Position numbers and translations under genes: made by a program. Below are positions 61,297-64,000 of a stretch of DNA of 64,000 nucleotides, one piece after another. This stretch comes from Corynebacterium alimapuense (GTDB taxonomy: Bacteria > Actinomycetota > Actinomycetes > Mycobacteriales > Mycobacteriaceae): the NCBI RefSeq assembly GCF_003716585.1, contig NZ_PTJO01000003.1, positions 186,001-250,000 of the forward strand, in the 5' to 3' direction. Under the pieces are notes generated by a model. The model saw only the letters and a program-made list of their open reading frames with translations, did no database searches and had not been told where the DNA came from. Positions within the stretch are counted from its first letter, which is position 1. Each line of letters starts with the position of its first letter.

Positions 61297-61884
61297 CTAC
61301 TGGGAGTCCATCTCCATGTCCATGTCCATCTCCATGTCTTCTCCGACATAGTTCTCTTCGCCCGAAGCAATGGTGCGGACCGGAATATTCTCGACCTCGA
61401 GGGTAGATCCGTCACTGAATTCAAGGGTGACAGCGACCTCGCTGCCTGCGGCAATCTCCTCGGGGAAGCCCATGATCATTAGGTGATCGGAGCCCGGAGC
61501 CAACTCGTGAGTTTCACCAGCGGGGATAACAAAGCCACCATCGATCTCCTGCATCATGCCATCAATGGTTTCGTGGAGCTCGTACATACCGGCACCCAAG
61601 TCAGTGGAGAAGGCAACCAGATTGACCTCTTCATCACCGGTGTTGTTGATCATGCCGAAGACTGCGGTCATATCCGTTTCTGTGCCCTTAGCCTTGGCAT
61701 AGCCATCGGTGAAGGTGACCTGGGAGGCCTGTTCAACACTGGACTCTGCCTCTGCGGCGGCGCTGGTGGTGGTCGTGGCGCTGGTGGTAACGTCCGTGGA
61801 CTCTTCTTCAGCCGAGGTGCAGGCCGCGATAGTCAAAGCAGAAACGGCAACGATAGACAAGGCAATACGATTGCGGGAAAACAT
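61297..61884 (-). CDS. PCu(A)C copper chaperone lipoprotein with Met-rich tail
   Basis: A 195-residue lipoprotein starting at ATG 61884 behind AGGAG; the lipobox is LTIAAC. The PCu(A)C domain shows the copper-binding HETIDGMM and SDHLMIMGF motifs (His and Met ligands). After the domain, the tail is EDMEMDMDMEMDSQ, a Met/Asp/Glu repeat that could bind additional metal. It delivers Cu(I) to cuproenzymes such as cytochrome oxidase outside the membrane. Confidence 0.88.
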   Translation of the reverse strand: MFSRNRIALSIVAVSALTIAACTSAEEESTDVTTSATTTTSAAAEAESSVEQASQVTFTDGYAKAKGTETDMTAVFGMINNTGDEEVNLVAFSTDLGAGMYELHETIDGMMQEIDGGFVIPAGETHELAPGSDHLMIMGFPEEIAAGSEVAVTLEFSDGSTLEVENIPVRTIASGEENYVGEDMEMDMDMEMDSQ

Positions 61885-61888
61885 AGTC

Positions 61889-62488
61889 TTACTCCTGTGT
61901 GTTGTTTCGACCCTTAGCAATCATCATCACGATGACGCCAAGGATTGCCAAAATGCCCACGCCAGCCAACACCCACGACATCGGCCCTTCAACCAGGGTC
62001 GTTGCATCGGAATCGGCGGTTTCTCCCGACGGCTCTGCTGCATCTGAATCATCCGCAGCAGAGGAAGCCCCCGGAGCGTCAGCGGGGTCGTCTGATGTCT
62101 CACCAGCAACGGTGAAGGTGGTCATACCGCGAGTGGAGTGACCATCTGAGGAAGTGATTTGGAAACCAATGCGATAGTCCCCTTCACCAGCCTCGATATC
62201 TTCGGGAACCTGCAGAGTTACCCAACGCCCGTCTACCGTTGGTTCACCTGTAAACAGGATCTCATCGGTGGTGGCGTTAGACAGCGCAAAGGTATTGAAG
62301 TCCTCTTTGACGTAGCCGGAAAACTCAAGGGAAAGCACTTCAGGAAATTCCTGGAGCACTTCCTTATCTGCGGGATCGCCGCCGATGACCACGTCATGAG
62401 CCCACGCGGCAGGAGCAGCACAGGCAATAGTGCCGGTGATTGCTGCAGCGATCAGGCCGCTGACCACGTTGGATCGAAGCTTCAACAT
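61889..62488 (-). CDS. CopC-domain copper resistance protein, membrane-anchored
   Basis: A 199-residue secreted protein: signal peptide with cut near AAWA-H, so His1 of the mature chain can bind Cu(II) as in CopC. The CopC beta-barrel follows (HDVVIGGDPADKEVLQEFP, DGHSTRGMTTF). After a Ser/Asp-rich linker, one C-terminal membrane helix (WVLAGVGILAILGVIVMMI) anchors it. It is four bases upstream of the PCuAC gene and the first gene of the copper operon. Confidence 0.9.
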   Translation of the reverse strand: MLKLRSNVVSGLIAAAITGTIACAAPAAWAHDVVIGGDPADKEVLQEFPEVLSLEFSGYVKEDFNTFALSNATTDEILFTGEPTVDGRWVTLQVPEDIEAGEGDYRIGFQITSSDGHSTRGMTTFTVAGETSDDPADAPGASSAADDSDAAEPSGETADSDATTLVEGPMSWVLAGVGILAILGVIVMMIAKGRNNTQE

Positions 62489-62868
62489 CTAAATAATTCA
62501 CCTTTTACTGTCGGGCAATACTGTCGGCAGGGCATGGAATGCCCACTATGTGTAGACATCATAAGACTAGTCGTAAAGAAATTGGATTTAGTTCCCGCGA
62601 GATCCAACTCAGTCAAGCTCTTCGTGAGAGCACTGGAGCCAAAACGACGTTGAAAAACCTGATGACCTGCACAGAATTGACCAAAGCCAACCTGAGTTAA
62701 ATTCATCCCCCGAGAGATTGCAGTGACCTGGCACACTACATGCGCCGATGGCATTGACAAAGATTGCACTCCTAGTGCAATAATTGCCAACGATTACATT
62801 TACCGGATGATTTAGGCACCTATTTATCCGGTCATCATCATTCATCTTTCTCCTAGGAGCACCGCCTC
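62489..62868. other. Divergent control region of copC and mmpL
   Basis: About 380 bases between the two divergent genes. A TATGAT (minus strand, 62558-62563) may be a -10 for copC. A CCGGAT/ATCCGG inverted repeat (about 62803-62831) lies upstream of mmpL. AGGAG at 62855-62859 is the mmpL ribosome site. No further gene is supported. Confidence 0.4.
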
Positions 62869-64000
62869 ATGGCGACCTTTTTATACAAGGTAGGCCGATC
62901 CGCCTATCTCAACCGTTGGCGTTTCATCGCCGTCTGGATCATGCTGATCCTCGGCGCGGGAACCGCCGCCGTAAGCCTCACGCAGCCGACCTCCGACAGT
63001 TTCACCATCCCCGGACTCGAATCAGTCGAGACCGAAGCCCGGATCGGAGAGTACTTCGCTGACAGTGAAGATCTAGTCGAAGCTCCCACCGGAACGATCA
63101 TTATGCAGGCGCCGGAAGGCAGCACCCTTGCTGATCCTGCGATCTCTGAAGAGGTTGACGCCTTCCTGGCAGATCTGAGTGAGATCGATGGTCTCGTCGA
63201 TACCGACGCCCTCGTCTCCCCCGTCCTAGCAGCTGCCGGACTTGAGCAGCAGATGACGGCCCAAGCCAGCACCCAGGGGCTCTCCGAGGAGCAGGCTGCA
63301 GCCAATTTGGAAGCGATCAGCCCATTGTCCGCTGATGGCACTACCGGCACGGTCGGGGTCACTTTCGATGCTGATACCGCCATGGACATCGCCGAAGAAG
63401 ATCGAGATGCCTTCACCGCTGTCGTCGATGAATACTCCAGCGATGACTTAGAGATTGCCTATTCTGGCAACGCCTTCTTCGTGCAAGAGCTGTCCTTTAC
63501 CTCTGAGCTCATCGGTATTGCCGTGGCAGCACTCGTGCTCATCATCACCTTTGGATCCTTCATCGCCGCAGGTCTTCCCCTCTTGACCGGCGTCATTGGG
63601 GTGGGAATCGGCATCGCTGGTGTCTACGCAGCCACTGCCTTCACCGACAATATCTCCAGCATGACCCCCACCTTGGCCATGATGATCGGCTTGGCGGTGG
63701 GCATCGATTATGCCCTGTTTATCCTCTCTCGTTTCCGCAACGAACTGATCCACCACATCGGCGGAAATGACCTCTCCCCCAAGGATTTGGCCGATAAACT
63801 GCGGACAATTCCCTTCACCGAACGTGCCCACCTAGCAGGTCTTGCCGTAGGTAAGGCTGGCACTGCAGTGGTCTTCGCCGGTACAACGGTCATCATCGCG
63901 CTGGTCGCGCTCATGATCATTAACATCCCCTTCCTCAGCGCGATGGCCCTGGCTGCTGCGGCGACCGTCGCCATTGCCGTCTTCGTGGCAATCACTTTCC
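62869..64000 (+). CDS. MmpL family RND transporter, N-terminal part (runs off window)
   Basis: The gene starts at ATG 62869 behind AGGAG and is open to the window end, so at least 377 residues are visible. The first helix is RFIAVWIMLILGAG, a large extracellular domain follows, then the RND helices from about residue 205. The proton-relay pair D280-Y281 is in GLAVGIDYALFILSRFRNEL, as in MmpL3. MmpL proteins export mycolate or other lipids; which is not clear from the visible part. Confidence 0.93.
   Translation, partial: MATFLYKVGRSAYLNRWRFIAVWIMLILGAGTAAVSLTQPTSDSFTIPGLESVETEARIGEYFADSEDLVEAPTGTIIMQAPEGSTLADPAISEEVDAFLADLSEIDGLVDTDALVSPVLAAAGLEQQMTAQASTQGLSEEQAAANLEAISPLSADGTTGTVGVTFDADTAMDIAEEDRDAFTAVVDEYSSDDLEIAYSGNAFFVQELSFTSELIGIAVAALVLIITFGSFIAAGLPLLTGVIGVGIGIAGVYAATAFTDNISSMTPTLAMMIGLAVGIDYALFILSRFRNELIHHIGGNDLSPKDLADKLRTIPFTERAHLAGLAVGKAGTAVVFAGTTVIIALVALMIINIPFLSAMALAAAATVAIAVFVAITF

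Overview
The window reads as a Corynebacterium chromosome segment. The supporting signs are single-copy housekeeping genes in a corynebacterial order (alaS-ruvX-mltG-aroE-aroC-aroK-aroB-aroQ-pepQ-efp-nusB; yebC-ruvCAB-yajC-secDF-dciAE-apt-rel), a phosphatidylinositol mannoside (PIM) operon beside thrS, an MmpL transporter, and several GTG/TTG or apparently leaderless starts. I cannot name the species.

Positions 1 to about 9,900 form an accessory island. It opens with the 3' part of an Lhr-like helicase gene. Then come a decayed IS256-type transposase gene, an eight-copy hexanucleotide tract, and a 1,813-residue single gene joining an SF1 helicase, a Vsr/DUF559-like nuclease and a DUF3320-like tail. 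That architecture matches single-gene anti-phage proteins of the Hhe type. Two 29-bp direct repeats that look like ISL3-family insertion sequence ends flank the big gene. A gene-poor 1-kb stretch closes the island.

From 9.9 to 29.2 kb is core genome: two YbjN-like genes, an ABC-F protein, then on the minus strand nusB, efp, pepQ, the aro genes with an embedded prepilin peptidase, aroE-mltG-ruvX, alaS, rarA, a phosphotransferase-like gene and aspS. From 29.4 to 38 kb genes are mostly single or paired: a HEPN-like/CBS protein, a luciferase-like oxidoreductase, L-serine dehydratase, hisS with an MBL hydrolase, tpx, a membrane-anchored cyclophilin, a small secreted acidic protein and a DUF421 protein. 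From 38 to 49.6 kb is the minus-strand stringent-response, secretion and recombination block (rel, apt, dciAE, secF, secD, yajC, ruvB, ruvA, ruvC, yebC).

From 49.8 to 59.9 kb are pyridoxal phosphate synthesis (pdxT, pdxS) interleaved with tesB and a DUF3817 gene, a GT87-like mannosyltransferase, and a tightly overlapped operon thrS-HIT-pgsA-patA-pimA-lemA-like that starts PIM and lipoglycan synthesis. The right end (60 to 64 kb) holds a probable copper operon (CopC, PCuAC chaperone with a Met-rich tail, Tat-exported DyP peroxidase) and, divergently, the 5' part of an mmpL gene cut by the window edge.
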